Shown: positions 34,846 through 44,199, counted from the stretch's first letter. The stretch: DNA of 64,000 nucleotides from Hymenobacter sedentarius (GCF_001507645.1 NZ_CP013909.1:3224001-3288000), one strand, 5' to 3'. Notes: generated by a model not told the origin, from the sequence alone. Program-made: numbers and translations.

Positions 34846-35151
34846 TTAGTAGAAGTCAAAGCCCAGCACGGCGCGCATGGGGAGTGAGGCGCCCGATTTC
34901 AGCGTGAGGTGGTCGGCATCGGCGGCCCAGATGGTGGTAGCTACGCGTTTGGTTGCGCCATCGGCGGTCTGGAAATAGATGTCGAGCTTGCCGTGGTAGG
35001 CGTTGCCCAGGGTGGCGGCGCGTTCGGCATCGGCGCGGCGGCGCTGACGGGCCGCTTGGTCGGTCAGCACGTCCTCGGGGGCGAAGCGCATGGTGGCCAA
35101 ATCCTCTTTTTCGACTATCTCGACAGAGTGAGCAGCGGGCGTGAATGACAT
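34846..35151 (-). CDS. conserved small protein of unknown function
   Basis: A 101-residue protein (MSFTPAAHSVEIVEKEDL start, LPMRAVLGFDFY end). It has a basic Arg-rich stretch (QAARQRRRADAE) and beta-rich C-terminal half with DIYFQTADG and TIWAADADHLTL. I recall close relatives as hypothetical proteins in Cytophagales. No signal peptide or membrane segment. The coding look (in-frame codon bias and a clean ATG at 35149-35151) supports it as real; the role is unknown. Confidence 0.75.
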   Translation of the reverse strand: MSFTPAAHSVEIVEKEDLATMRFAPEDVLTDQAARQRRRADAERAATLGNAYHGKLDIYFQTADGATKRVATTIWAADADHLTLKSGASLPMRAVLGFDFY

Positions 35152-35238
35152 GGCGATATAGCTTAGCGGTACAGCAGAAAGATAGCAGGGAAACGCATAG
35201 ATTCTTCCGGTTTGTAACGATAAATAAACCGCGGCAGT

Positions 35239-36273
35239 CTAAGTTTTTGATGAAAATATTTTAGGCAGTTGCGCCAAGAATTCCATGGTGTCGACTCGGT
35301 CGGCGTATTCGTCTACGCCGGGCGACTGGGCCTGGCCAAACGGCAGGCTTCCGGCAAAGCGCCCGCCGGCCGAAACCACGCATTGGGTCTGGGCTGCGAT
35401 GTCGGTGAGCTGGTCTACCAGGTTGATTTCGCTGCAATACTCGGCGTAGTGCGCTACCGAAATAGGCGACACCAGCGCCGGACTGGGCCGGAGCAGAAAG
35501 AAGCCGTTATCGTAGTGATGCACGCGGTTGACGAGCAAGATGCTCTTATTGTAGTCGTAGTTGTTGTTGTACTTGTGGTGGTTAATCACGCCTTCGCAGG
35601 GTTGCAGAGCATCGAGCAGTGGAACAAAATCATAGTTCTCAGGTACGAATAGCTTGCTCACATTGCGGCAGCCCAACCCGTAGTACTGAAAGATATCGGG
35701 GCCCAGCAGGGCTAGCTCCGCGCTGCTTTCCTGACCCGTGAGCACGGCTACGCTGGTGCGGTTGCGGCGAATGAGGTGGGGCTTCTTGCCGAAGTAAAAT
35801 TCGAAGTAGCGCGCCGTGTTATCCGAACCGGTGGCAATGAAGGCATCGGCGGCGTTGAGACGGGGCAGCACCTGGATAAAGTCGGCGAAGCGCGGCTCAA
35901 TCCGGGTGAGTTCTTCTATCAGCCAAGTCATGAGCACGGTATCGTCGGCGCTGAGCTTGGCCAGGAGGATGTGGCCGCTGAGCAGCACGCACAGCAGGTC
36001 GTGAAAGCCCACCATGGGGATGTTGCCAGCCATTACCACGCCTACTTGGTGCACGGTGGTGGGCTCGGGCGGGTAGCGGGCGGCCCAGTGCCGCAGGGGC
36101 TCTTCGGCCAGCATGTGGGCGATGCCGGCCACGGCGGCCGTCACGCTAGGCTCGTCGAACCACGCGTTTTGGTTGCGGGCCCGGGCAGCCAGCGTGAGGA
36201 TTTCGTCGGAGGAAAGGGCGGCCAGGCGCTGGCCAAGGGCCACAAAAGCAGCTAAACGTTCGGAGTGATTCAT
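35239..36273 (-). CDS. acyl-CoA reductase (LuxC family)
   Basis: A 344-residue protein of the LuxC-type acyl-CoA reductase family, which reduces fatty acyl-CoA to aldehyde with NADPH. Visible: HQVGVVMAGNIPMVGFHDLL, AFIATGSDNTARYFE and the likely catalytic Cys in GLGCRNVSKLF. The ATG at 36271-36273 begins MNHSERLAAFVALGQ. In Bacteroidota this gene is regularly divergent from a dicluster ferredoxin gene, as here, which suggests a shared redox function. Confidence 0.9.
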   Translation of the reverse strand: MNHSERLAAFVALGQRLAALSSDEILTLAARARNQNAWFDEPSVTAAVAGIAHMLAEEPLRHWAARYPPEPTTVHQVGVVMAGNIPMVGFHDLLCVLLSGHILLAKLSADDTVLMTWLIEELTRIEPRFADFIQVLPRLNAADAFIATGSDNTARYFEFYFGKKPHLIRRNRTSVAVLTGQESSAELALLGPDIFQYYGLGCRNVSKLFVPENYDFVPLLDALQPCEGVINHHKYNNNYDYNKSILLVNRVHHYDNGFFLLRPSPALVSPISVAHYAEYCSEINLVDQLTDIAAQTQCVVSAGGRFAGSLPFGQAQSPGVDEYADRVDTMEFLAQLPKIFSSKT

Positions 36274-36467
36274 AGGTAAGAAAGGAGCCAGGAGCCAGAG
36301 GCGGGGCCCAAAGCGGGCAAATACCCGGCAAAATTGGGCAAAACCATGTAAACCCAGCCGCTGTTGGTTAATTTTGCAGGGCCAAAGAACGGCGCAGGCT
36401 CGTCGTTTTACGTAAAGCCCGCAGTTTCCACTTTGGTTTCCCTTCACTACCTGACCCCCGACGCCCT
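36274..36467. other. divergent promoter region of acyl-CoA reductase and ferredoxin genes
   Basis: About 190 bp holding a perfect plus-strand TAATTTTG box at 36369. No matching perfect box is visible for the minus strand. Confidence 0.5.
36369..36376 (+). promoter_or_regulatory. -7 box TAATTTTG of the ferredoxin gene
   Basis: Perfect TAnnTTTG match about 90 nt upstream of the ATG at 36468. Confidence 0.55.
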
Positions 36468-36818
36468 ATGGCCATCATGATAACCGACGAGTGCATCAAC
36501 TGCGGTGCCTGCGAGCCGGAATGTCCCAACAATGCAATTTACGAAGGCGGTGCCCAATGGCGCTGGGCCGATGGCACGACTTTGAAAGAGGTAGCCACGG
36601 CCGATGGCACTGTAGTGAGCGGCACCGCTCCCCAAACGCCAGTTTCGGACGAGTACTACTACATCGTGTCGGATAAGTGCACCGAGTGCGTAGGTTTCCA
36701 CGAGGAGCCGCAGTGCGCCGCCGTGTGCCCCGTCGATTGCTGCGTGGACGACCCCGACTACCGCGAAACCCGCGAGCGCCTGCTAGAAAAGAAAGACTGG
36801 CTGCACATCGCTGCCTAA
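36468..36818 (+). CDS. 2[4Fe-4S] ferredoxin
   Basis: A 116-residue dicluster ferredoxin. Cysteines C9, C12, C15 and C19 form the first motif and C71, C74, C83 and C87 the second, with CPVDCC at 87-92. The eight-residue insertion within the second motif (CxxCx8CxxxC) and the acidic C-terminal helix are typical of the Allochromatium/Bacteroidota group. It is a low-potential electron carrier, perhaps partner of the divergent acyl-CoA reductase. A strong terminator follows. Confidence 0.94.
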   Translation: MAIMITDECINCGACEPECPNNAIYEGGAQWRWADGTTLKEVATADGTVVSGTAPQTPVSDEYYYIVSDKCTECVGFHEEPQCAAVCPVDCCVDDPDYRETRERLLEKKDWLHIAA

Positions 36819-36839
36819 ATCGAAAATACCGCGCTCAAC

Positions 36840-36874
36840 AAAAAGGCCGCTTCTCATGAGAAGCGGCCTTTTTG
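36840..36874. terminator. rho-independent terminator after the ferredoxin gene
   Basis: AAAAAGGCCGCTTCTC pairs perfectly with GAGAAGCGGCCTTTTT; works in both directions. Confidence 0.93.
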
Positions 36875-36899
36875 TTGGTCGTTTTTATTAATTGCTGAC

Positions 36900-37106
36900 C
36901 TATGTGCCGCAGTTAAAATACTTGTCATATGCCGACTCCGGAATGAGGTTGAGCCGGCTCATTAGCTTGATTGAGCCCTTGAATAACCGGAAGAACTGGT
37001 AGCTATTGGGGTAGTCGTGAAAAGTCTTGGGTGGCGCCGCCACAATTTCGTCAAACTCAGCGCGGGTCAGGCCCAGGCTGATGCACAGCGCTGTGACTTT
37101 GTTAAA
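36900..37106 (-). pseudogene. 3' remnant of an N-acetyl sugar amidotransferase-like gene
   Basis: On the minus strand, an open stretch of about 67 codons ends at a TAG (36900-36902) but has no start and is closed upstream by a TAA near 37107. Its peptide includes LGLTRAEFDEIVAAPPKTF then HDYPNSYQFF, which resembles the C-terminus of the WbpG/PseA family that amidates N-acetyl sugars in surface polysaccharide synthesis. The rest of the gene is missing, so I read it as a deletion relic. The family call is from memory and could be wrong. Confidence 0.5.
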
Positions 37107-37239
37107 TTAGTTGAAATGACGAGTAGAAAAACTAAACACCATGATATAACAACACAATGCGAATAGCACTGGTTGTTGCCCAGTTGGGTATTCATGTGTC
37201 GGTAGGGAGTGCGTTTTCCGGGCCTGCGTTTCTAATGCC

Positions 37240-37247
37240 TATTTTTG
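37240..37247 (+). promoter_or_regulatory. -7 box TATTTTTG of valS
   Basis: Perfect TAnnTTTG match, 27 nt before the valS ATG at 37275. Confidence 0.6.
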
Positions 37248-37274
37248 CTCTTTCTGCTTCTTGTTATTTCCCTT

Positions 37275-39905
37275 ATGTCCCTCGCCACCACCTATTCGCC
37301 CACCGACGTTGAAGCCAAATGGTACCAGCGTTGGCAGAAACAAGGCTTTTTCAAAGCGTCCCCCAACCCGAAAAAGGTCCCTTATACCGTAGTCATCCCG
37401 CCACCCAACGTAACCGGTGTGCTGCACATGGGCCACATGCTGAACAATACCATTCAGGATGTGCTGGTGCGCCGTGCGCGCATGCAGGGCAAAGAAGCCT
37501 GCTGGGTGCCGGGCACCGACCACGCCAGCATCGCCACCGAAGCCAAAGTAGTGGCTCAGCTCAAAGAGCAGGGCATCGCCAAGAGCGACATCACGCGTGA
37601 GCAGTTCCTAAGCCACGCTTTCGACTGGAAAGAGAAGTACGGCGGCATCATTCTGGAGCAGCTCAAGCAGCTCGGCGCTTCCTGCGACTGGGACCGCACC
37701 CGCTTCACCATGGAACCCGACCTGACCGAGGCCGTGCTCCGGGTATTTGTGGACCTGTATAAAAAGGGCCTGATTTACCGCGGCGTGCGCATGGTAAACT
37801 GGGACCCCGAAGGCCGCACCGCCATCTCCGACGAGGAGGTAATTGCCAAGGACGTGCAGGCCAAGATGTTCTACCTCAACTACGCTGTAGTAGGGCAGGA
37901 GGGTCAGTTTCTGACCGTGGCCACGTCGCGCCCCGAAACCATCATGGCCGACGTAGCCGTGGCCGTGAACCCCACCGACCCGCGCTACGCCCACCTGGCC
38001 GGCGCTAGCGTGCGCATTCCGTTGCTGGACCGCGAAATCCCGGTGATTTTCGACGAGTACGTATCGGTGGAATTCGGTACCGGTGCGCTGAAAGTGACGC
38101 CGGCGCACGACCTGAACGACTACGAATTGGGCCTGAAGCACAACCTACCCGTAATCGATATTCTGGCCGACAACGGCACGCTCAACGAGAAGGCCGTGCT
38201 CTACGTGGGCCAGGACCGGTTTGCGGCCCGCAAGCAAATCACCAAGGATTTGCAGGAGGCCGGCTTGCTCGATAAAATCGAAGAGTACGCCAGCATTGTG
38301 CAGACCTCGGAGCGCACCAAAGCGGTAATTGAGCCAAAGCTAAGCTTGCAGTGGTTCCTGAAAATGGAGCACCTCGCCAAGCCCGCCCTGGAAGTGGTGG
38401 AAAACGACACCGTGCGCCTGCATCCGCCCAAGTTCAAGAACATGTACCGGGCCTGGATGGAAAACGTGCGCGACTGGTGCATCTCGCGCCAGCTGTGGTG
38501 GGGCCAGCAAATCCCGGCCTATTACCTGCCCGATGGCACCTTTGTAGTTGCCCTCACCGAGGAGGAGGCCCTGGTGCAGGCCCGTACCCAAAGCGGCAAC
38601 CACGACCTGCAGCTCAGCGACCTGCGCCAGGACGAGGACGTGCTCGACACCTGGTTTTCGTCGTGGCTGTGGCCGATTTCGGTATTCGACGGGTTCAAAG
38701 ACCCCGACAATGCCGACATCAATTATTTCTATCCGACCAACGACCTGGTGACGGGTCCGGACATCCTTTTCTTCTGGGTGGCCCGCATGATTATGGCCGG
38801 CCTGGAATACCGCAAGGAAGTGCCGTTCAAAAACGTGTACCTCACCGGCATCGTGCGCGACGCGCAGGGCCGTAAAATGAGCAAGCAGCTTGGCAACTCG
38901 CCCGACCCGCTGGAGCTGATAGCCCAGTACGGCGCCGATGGCGTGCGCACGGGTATGCTGTTTTCGGCCCCGGCCGGCAACGACTTGCTGTTCGACATCA
39001 AGCTTGTGGAGCAGGGCCGCAACTTCTCCAACAAGCTCTGGAACGCCTTCCGCCTCGTAAAAGGCTGGGAAGTAGACGCTGCGTTGCCTTTCGTGAACGA
39101 GAAGCCCGTGGCCTGGTTCAACGCCAAGCTGCAAGCGGCCATCGTGGAGCTCGACGACCACTTCGAGAAGTTCCGGATAAGCGATGCACTAATGACGGTG
39201 TACAAGCTGGTGTGGGACGATTTCTGCTCCCAGTACCTAGAAATGGTGAAGCCCACCTACCAGCACCCCATCGACGCCGAAACGCTGCGCCACACCACCG
39301 CCTTCCTCGAAACGCTGCTCAAGCTGCTACACCCGTTCATGCCCTTCATCACCGAAGAGCTGTGGCACGAGCTGGCCGAACGCGGCCCCCGCGACTACGT
39401 GACCGTGGCGCCCTGGCCCAAAGCCTCAGGCCCAGCTGATGCCGCTCATAGGCTGGCTGAAATGGAAAAAGCTTTGGCAATTGTGGCGGGCATTCGCACC
39501 GTGCGCAACCAGAAAAACATCGGTCCCAACAAGCCCCTGGCGCTGGTGGCCAAGACCGATGAGCCCGCGCTGCTGACTAACTACGACGGCATCATCCGCA
39601 AACTCGGCAGCATATCCGAAGTAACCTTCGCCGATGCGGGCCCTGCGGCCTCGGTCAGCTTCGTGCTGGGCAGCAGCGAGTTCTTCATCCCGCTGGAAGG
39701 CCACATCGACATGGCGGCCGAACGCACGCGCTTGGAGAAAGAGCTGGAGTATGCCCAGGGATTCCGCGAGTCGGTGCAAAAGAAGTTGGGCAATGAGAAG
39801 TTCGCTCAGAACGCCAAGCCCGATGTACTCGAGCGGGAGCGCCAGAAACTGGCCGACGCCGAAGCGAAAATCACCGCCCTAGAACAGTCTATCCAGGCGC
39901 TGTGA
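37275..39905 (+). CDS. valS: valine--tRNA ligase
   Basis: An 876-residue class I aminoacyl-tRNA synthetase charging tRNA-Val. HIGH motif as HMGHMLN near residue 47 and KMSKQ near 535 (KMSKQ rather than KMSKS is common in this phylum). The CP1 editing domain contains TSRPETIMADVAVAVNP. The C-terminal coiled coil (about 805-876, AERTRLEKELEYAQGF and KLADAEAKITALEQ) is the ValRS tRNA-binding arm. ATG at 37275 (MSLATTYSPTDVEAKWYQRW) fits the family; ten upstream codons in frame do not. Single-gene unit with a promoter box and terminator. Confidence 0.97.
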   Translation: MSLATTYSPTDVEAKWYQRWQKQGFFKASPNPKKVPYTVVIPPPNVTGVLHMGHMLNNTIQDVLVRRARMQGKEACWVPGTDHASIATEAKVVAQLKEQGIAKSDITREQFLSHAFDWKEKYGGIILEQLKQLGASCDWDRTRFTMEPDLTEAVLRVFVDLYKKGLIYRGVRMVNWDPEGRTAISDEEVIAKDVQAKMFYLNYAVVGQEGQFLTVATSRPETIMADVAVAVNPTDPRYAHLAGASVRIPLLDREIPVIFDEYVSVEFGTGALKVTPAHDLNDYELGLKHNLPVIDILADNGTLNEKAVLYVGQDRFAARKQITKDLQEAGLLDKIEEYASIVQTSERTKAVIEPKLSLQWFLKMEHLAKPALEVVENDTVRLHPPKFKNMYRAWMENVRDWCISRQLWWGQQIPAYYLPDGTFVVALTEEEALVQARTQSGNHDLQLSDLRQDEDVLDTWFSSWLWPISVFDGFKDPDNADINYFYPTNDLVTGPDILFFWVARMIMAGLEYRKEVPFKNVYLTGIVRDAQGRKMSKQLGNSPDPLELIAQYGADGVRTGMLFSAPAGNDLLFDIKLVEQGRNFSNKLWNAFRLVKGWEVDAALPFVNEKPVAWFNAKLQAAIVELDDHFEKFRISDALMTVYKLVWDDFCSQYLEMVKPTYQHPIDAETLRHTTAFLETLLKLLHPFMPFITEELWHELAERGPRDYVTVAPWPKASGPADAAHRLAEMEKALAIVAGIRTVRNQKNIGPNKPLALVAKTDEPALLTNYDGIIRKLGSISEVTFADAGPAASVSFVLGSSEFFIPLEGHIDMAAERTRLEKELEYAQGFRESVQKKLGNEKFAQNAKPDVLERERQKLADAEAKITALEQSIQAL

Positions 39906-39921
39906 TAACTTTTGAAGCAAC

Positions 39922-39958
39922 AAAAAAGCCACTTCCTGCTGCAGGAAGTGGCTTTTTG
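39922..39958 (+). terminator. rho-independent terminator after valS
   Basis: AAAAAGCCACTTCCTGC pairs with GCAGGAAGTGGCTTTTT, followed by T-rich sequence. Confidence 0.92.
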
Positions 39959-40042
39959 ATTTTACGAGTTATAGGAATCAGAACTCCGGCTCAATTTCTT
40001 CGAATGCTTGCTCGGTGTAGCCTTCCCTTCCGCTAGTCAACG

Positions 40043-40240
40043 CTACTGCGGGATGCCGCCGGGCTGTTTTTTCTGCAGTGGCGCCAGCTGGTGTTGCAGC
40101 TGGAACGTAACCTTTTCGCAATCCGCGAAACGCTTTTGGGCCAGTTGCAACTCTTTTTCGGTAGCGGACAGCTGTTGGTATAAATAACCGATGAGGCCCA
40201 GCGCCAGTACCAGGGCCCCCAGGACAATAATGTTTTTCAT
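40043..40240 (-). CDS. small membrane-anchored protein of unknown function
   Basis: A 65-residue protein: MKNIIVLGALVLALGLIGYLYQ is a single N-terminal membrane helix, followed by a charged helical stretch (LSATEKELQLAQKRFADCEKV) that could form a short coiled coil, and a Gln/Pro/Lys tail. The clean start and composition suggest a real gene; no family is recognised. Confidence 0.6.
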   Translation of the reverse strand: MKNIIVLGALVLALGLIGYLYQQLSATEKELQLAQKRFADCEKVTFQLQHQLAPLQKKQPGGIPQ

Positions 40241-40270
40241 GAGGTTCTATAAATCCTATAAATAGAAAAT

Positions 40271-40375
40271 AGAACGTCATGCTGAGCGCAGCCGAAGCAT
40301 CTCTACCGCTTCGTTGAGCCGGCTTTAATTAGCATTGAGGTAGAGATGCTTCGGCTGCGCTCAGCAGGACGTTCT
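40271..40375. repeat. dispersed inverted repeat, GTCATGCTGAGCG family, copy 4
   Basis: Arms 40271-40307 and 40339-40375 (37 bp, one mismatch) run from AGAACGTCATGCTGAGCGC to GAAGCATCTCTACC, around a 31-bp loop. Confidence 0.88.
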
Positions 40376-40388
40376 GCGGGGTCAAAGC

Positions 40389-41801
40389 TTAGATAGCCGT
40401 ATTGGGGTCAAACTGCTCCAGGTAGTCGGCTACCTTGCGCACAAACATGCCGCCCAGCGAGCCATCCACCACGCGGTGGTCGTAGCTGTGCGACAGGAAC
40501 ATGAAGTGGCGGATGCCGATGAGGTCGCCCTGCGGCGTTTCAATCACGGCGGGCTTCTTCTTGATGGCACCCACGGCCATGATGGCCACCTGCGGCTGCA
40601 TGATAATGGGCGTGCCCATCACGTTGCCAAACGAGCCCACGTTGCTAAGGGTGTACGTGCCGCCCTCCAGGTCTTCGGGCTTCAGCTTGTTGATGCGGGC
40701 GCGGTTGGCCAGGTCGTTCACTTTTTTGGTCAGCCCGTTCAAGTTGAGCTGGTCGGCGTTGTGAATGACCGGTACAATCAGGTTGCCGCTGGGTAGCGCC
40801 ACTGCCACGCCAATGTTGATGTCGCGCTTCTTCACAATGTAGTCGCCATCAATCGACACGTTAATCATCGGGAAGTCCTGGATGGCGCGGGCCACGGCCT
40901 GAATGAAGATGGGCGTGAAGGTCAGGTTTTCGCCTTCGCGCTTCTTGTAAGCGTCCTTGTGCTTGTTGCGCCAGTTCACCAGATCCGTCACATCAGCTTC
41001 CACAAAGCTGGTAACGTGAGGCGAAATCCGTACCGAGTCCACCATGCGCTGCGCAATCATCTTGCGCATGCGGTCCATTTCTATCAACTCCTGGCCACCA
41101 CTCACGCTCGGCGCGGGCTTGGTGCTGGGAGCGGCTGCAGGGGCGGCCGGTGTGGCCGTAGCAGTAGGCGTGGCAGCGGGCTGAGGCTGCGCGGCAGGCG
41201 CGGCCGCGGCAGGTTCGGCTGGGGCAGCGGCGGGTGTCAGCGCCTTTTTGCCGTTGGCGACATAATCCAGGATGTCTTTCTTGGTCACGCGGCCTTCTTT
41301 GCCGGTGCCGGGCAGGTATTCCAGGTCGGTCATGCTCACGCCCTCTTCGCGGGCAATGCTCAACACCAGCGGCGAGAGGAAGCGGCCGGGCTGATGCACC
41401 GCATTGGTGGCGGGCTGCATGCCGCGTTGGGCTGCCTGTGGGGCGCCGGCTTCGGGCAGGTATGGCACTTCGGCTACGCCCGCATCTACGGGTACGCCGT
41501 TGCTGGAAGGAGCGGGAGCGGCTTGCGCAGCACTAGCGGGCGCAGCCGTTGCGCCCGCCGAATCGGTTTCCATGATGGCGATGGGGGCCCCTACGGCTAC
41601 TACCTGGCCTTCCTGCACCAGAATTTCCTGCAATACGCCCGCATAAATGGCTGGCACTTCGGTGTCTACTTTGTCGGTGGCCACTTCCAGCACCGATTCG
41701 TCCTGCTCAATCGTGTCGCCGACTTGCTTGAGCCATTTCAGGACGGTGCCTTCCATGATGCTTTCGCCCATTTTGGGCATCGTCATTTCCACTCGTGCCA
41801 T
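40389..41801 (-). CDS. dihydrolipoamide acyltransferase (E2) of a 2-oxoacid dehydrogenase complex
   Basis: A 470-residue E2 component. A lipoyl domain (1-80) has the lipoylated K44 in ATDKVDTEV. A Pro/Ala linker and the peripheral subunit-binding domain (about 145-182, LSIAREEGVSM to VTKKDILDYV) follow, then a second Ala/Pro linker and the catalytic domain (about 235-470) with active-site H442 in DHRVVDG. It could belong to pyruvate, 2-oxoglutarate or branched-chain complexes; the sequence alone does not decide. A TACCTTTG box lies about 50 nt upstream. Confidence 0.93.
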   Translation of the reverse strand: MARVEMTMPKMGESIMEGTVLKWLKQVGDTIEQDESVLEVATDKVDTEVPAIYAGVLQEILVQEGQVVAVGAPIAIMETDSAGATAAPASAAQAAPAPSSNGVPVDAGVAEVPYLPEAGAPQAAQRGMQPATNAVHQPGRFLSPLVLSIAREEGVSMTDLEYLPGTGKEGRVTKKDILDYVANGKKALTPAAAPAEPAAAAPAAQPQPAATPTATATPAAPAAAPSTKPAPSVSGGQELIEMDRMRKMIAQRMVDSVRISPHVTSFVEADVTDLVNWRNKHKDAYKKREGENLTFTPIFIQAVARAIQDFPMINVSIDGDYIVKKRDINIGVAVALPSGNLIVPVIHNADQLNLNGLTKKVNDLANRARINKLKPEDLEGGTYTLSNVGSFGNVMGTPIIMQPQVAIMAVGAIKKKPAVIETPQGDLIGIRHFMFLSHSYDHRVVDGSLGGMFVRKVADYLEQFDPNTAI

Positions 41802-41851
41802 ATTAGGAGGGGTATTTTGGGAATTAAGGGTGGGATGGGAATTTGGTGGGG

Positions 41852-41859
41852 CAAAGGTA
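41852..41859 (-). promoter_or_regulatory. -7 box TACCTTTG of the E2 gene
   Basis: Perfect TAnnTTTG match on the minus strand, 50 nt before the ATG at 41801. Confidence 0.55.
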
Positions 41860-41914
41860 GCCAGAAAGCCGAACGCCCCCGGCGCTTGGGGCGGCGGGGG
41901 CGTTCGAATTAGAA

Positions 41915-42310
41915 TTAAGGGCTAACTATATCGCCGGCAGTGCGATGAAAGTGCTTGCGCTTCAACTTCCGGCGAATGGCGGGTGGGATGGAGCCGCCGT
42001 CGTTGTAACGGCTAATAACAGCGGCCTCTTCTTCGACGCTGTACTGACTTGCCTTCAACATCCCCGCGATAGTAAAGGCGGTATTAGCCAAAGCGTCTCG
42101 ACGGGTATCCTGCGTAGCGATTGGGCTACCAGCACGTTGTGCCCGGTACGCCTTGACCGCCGTACTGTCACTGAATGACAGCAAACCTTTGGCACTGCCG
42201 CGTTTCTCCCTAAACAATTTGTGCACGGCGAAAACAGTGTCTCGGCCTTGGCAAAAAGCAGGTAACGGGCTGACTAGCAACAGGGCACCAACAAGCAAAA
42301 AAACTCTCAT
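41915..42310 (-). CDS. secreted protein of unknown function
   Basis: A 131-residue protein with a Sec signal peptide (MRVFLLVGALLLVSPLPAFC, cleavage near AFCQG). The mature part is basic, with a KRKHFHR patch near the end, and no known domain. The start is the ATG at 42308-42310. Located between the E2 gene and a small lipoprotein gene on the same strand. Confidence 0.65.
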   Translation of the reverse strand: MRVFLLVGALLLVSPLPAFCQGRDTVFAVHKLFREKRGSAKGLLSFSDSTAVKAYRAQRAGSPIATQDTRRDALANTAFTIAGMLKASQYSVEEEAAVISRYNDGGSIPPAIRRKLKRKHFHRTAGDIVSP

Positions 42311-42390
42311 CAATTCAAGCTAAGCCAAAGTATAATCAGGGAAAAGAGGCCAACCGGACCGTCAACAGTTGCAGCCTTCTCCCGATTTCT

Positions 42391-42744
42391 TTAATAAAGC
42401 CGAATCTGTGGAATGCCATCCTCGGTCAAATCGCCTCCTGCTTCGGCAACTCCTTTTTGGTAATCGGTGAAGCAGATTTTGCTGTTCGACGCAAATTTGC
42501 TGGCCGGGTCTTGAATGATAATCACATGGGGAAAGGTGCCAAACTCCTTGCCTTCGTACAGTAAGGTCTTTTTAATGCCTAAGTCGGGCTTGTTTACCAC
42601 ATCGACGTAGATATCCCGGCCGCCTTTAGCACCAGGCTTCGCAAAAAGAACCGTGGTTTCAATGTTGCCATTGCAGGATTTAGCGCAGCCGTTAAGCAAA
42701 AAACAAGTGCTCAAGATGAGGCCAAGTGGAAATAGCTTTTTCAT
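42391..42744 (-). CDS. small lipoprotein of unknown function
   Basis: A 117-residue lipoprotein: MKKLFPLGLILSTCFLLNGC ends in a lipobox with acylated Cys20, then CAKSCNGN. The mature region is short and beta-rich, with no family recognised. It is preceded by the accC terminator hairpin and lies 81 bp upstream of the secreted-protein gene, so the two may be co-transcribed. Confidence 0.68.
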   Translation of the reverse strand: MKKLFPLGLILSTCFLLNGCAKSCNGNIETTVLFAKPGAKGGRDIYVDVVNKPDLGIKKTLLYEGKEFGTFPHVIIIQDPASKFASNSKICFTDYQKGVAEAGGDLTEDGIPQIRLY

Positions 42745-42762
42745 GGTCGGTACAAATCAAAA

Positions 42763-42816
42763 TTGAGCCAACAGCAACGCCTAACCAAAGATGATTAGGC
42801 GTTGCTGTTGGCTCAA
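42763..42816 (-). terminator. 22-bp perfect hairpin downstream of accC
   Basis: TTGAGCCAACAGCAACGCCTAA (42763-42784) pairs exactly with 42795-42816 around a 10-base loop. On the minus strand it follows the accC stop by 10 nt and is followed by TTTTGATTTG, so it is the likely end of the long leftward operon. Confidence 0.85.
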
Positions 42817-42826
42817 CGTAGAAAGC

Positions 42827-44173
42827 TTAAATCGACGAGAAATCGAACGACTGCTCCAGAAAAGCCGTCGTGAAATTGCCTTCGCGGAACTGCTCGTTAT
42901 CCATCAGCGCGAGGTGGAACGGAATGGTCGTTTTCACGCCTTCCACCACAAACTCGCTCAGGGCACGCTTCATTTTTACGATGCACTCTTCACGGGTTTG
43001 GGCCACGGTGATGAGCTTTGCAATCATCGAGTCGTAGTTAGGCGGGATGGTGTAGCCCGCGTACACGTGCGTATCCACGCGCACGCCGTGGCCGCCGGGA
43101 ATGTGCAGCGTGGTGATTTTGCCGGGAGCCGGGCGGAACCCGTTGCGCGGGTCTTCGGCGTTGATGCGGCACTCCATGGCGTGCATCTTCGGGAAGTAGT
43201 TCTTGCCCGAAATCGGGATGCCCGCGGCCACCTTGATTTGCTCCTTGATGAGGTCGTAGTTGATGATTTCCTCGGTCACGGGGTGCTCCACCTGAATGCG
43301 GGTGTTCATCTCCATGAAGTAGAAATCACGGTTTGCATCCACCAGGAATTCAATGGTGCCCACGCCCTCGTAGCCAATGGCCGATGCGCCGGCAATGGCT
43401 GCTTTGCCCATTTTCTCGCGCAGCGCGTCGGTCATGAACGGGGAAGGCGCTTCCTCCACCAGCTTCTGGTGGCGGCGCTGGATGCTGCAGTCGCGTTCCG
43501 AAAGGTGGGCTACGTGGCCGAACTGGTCGCCCACAATCTGCACCTCGATGTGGCGGGGCTCCACCACAAATTTCTCCAGGTACATGCCATCGTTGCCGAA
43601 CGCTGCCTTCGATTCCGTGCGGGCGTCGTCCCAGGCTTTCTGGAATTCGTCGTCGCTGTGGATAATGCGCATGCCGCGCCCGCCGCCGCCAGCCGTGGCC
43701 TTCAGAATAACGGGGTATTTAATTTTGTTGGCAATCTTCTTGCCCTGCTCTACCGAGTCGAGCAAGCCCACCGAGCCGGGAATGCAGGGCACGCCGGCCT
43801 TAATCATCGTGGCTTTGGCCGTAGCCTTGTCGCCCATCTGATTAATCATCTCGGGCGCGGCCCCGATGAACTTGATGCCGTTCTCAGCGCAGATGCGGGA
43901 GAATTCCGCGTTTTCCGAGAGGAAGCCGTAGCCGGGGTGAATGGCGTCGGCGTTGGTGATTTCGGCGGCCGAAATCAGGTTGGGCATGCTCAGGTACGAC
44001 TGCGACGAGGCGGGCGGGCCGATGCACACGGCTTCGTCGGCAAACTTTACGTGCAGGCTTTCCTTGTCAGCGGTTGAGTACACGGCCACCGTCTTGATGC
44101 CCATTTCCTTGCAGGTGCGGATAATGCGCAGGGCAATTTCGCCCCGGTTGGCGATGAGTATTTTCTTGAACAT
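42827..44173 (-). CDS. accC: acetyl-CoA carboxylase, biotin carboxylase subunit
   Basis: A 448-residue ATP-grasp enzyme that carboxylates biotin on AccB, the first step of fatty-acid synthesis. The N-terminus [18 protein letters not shown], the glycine-rich ATP loop [27 protein letters not shown] and the [14 protein letters not shown] catalytic stretch are all present. ATG at 44171-44173 is preferred over a longer frame. Downstream of accB with a dispersed hairpin between them; last gene of the operon. Confidence 0.97.
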   Translation of the reverse strand: MFKKILIANRGEIALRIIRTCKEMGIKTVAVYSTADKESLHVKFADEAVCIGPPASSQSYLSMPNLISAAEITNADAIHPGYGFLSENAEFSRICAENGIKFIGAAPEMINQMGDKATAKATMIKAGVPCIPGSVGLLDSVEQGKKIANKIKYPVILKATAGGGGRGMRIIHSDDEFQKAWDDARTESKAAFGNDGMYLEKFVVEPRHIEVQIVGDQFGHVAHLSERDCSIQRRHQKLVEEAPSPFMTDALREKMGKAAIAGASAIGYEGVGTIEFLVDANRDFYFMEMNTRIQVEHPVTEEIINYDLIKEQIKVAAGIPISGKNYFPKMHAMECRINAEDPRNGFRPAPGKITTLHIPGGHGVRVDTHVYAGYTIPPNYDSMIAKLITVAQTREECIVKMKRALSEFVVEGVKTTIPFHLALMDNEQFREGNFTTAFLEQSFDFSSI

Positions 44174-44199
44174 GGGTGGGATAGTCAGGAATAAAAAAA

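Noticed and set aside
37275..39905. KMSKQ in ValRS as a damaged active-site motif
   Set aside because: KMSKQ is a common natural variant in Bacteroidota ValRS, and HIGH and editing motifs are intact.
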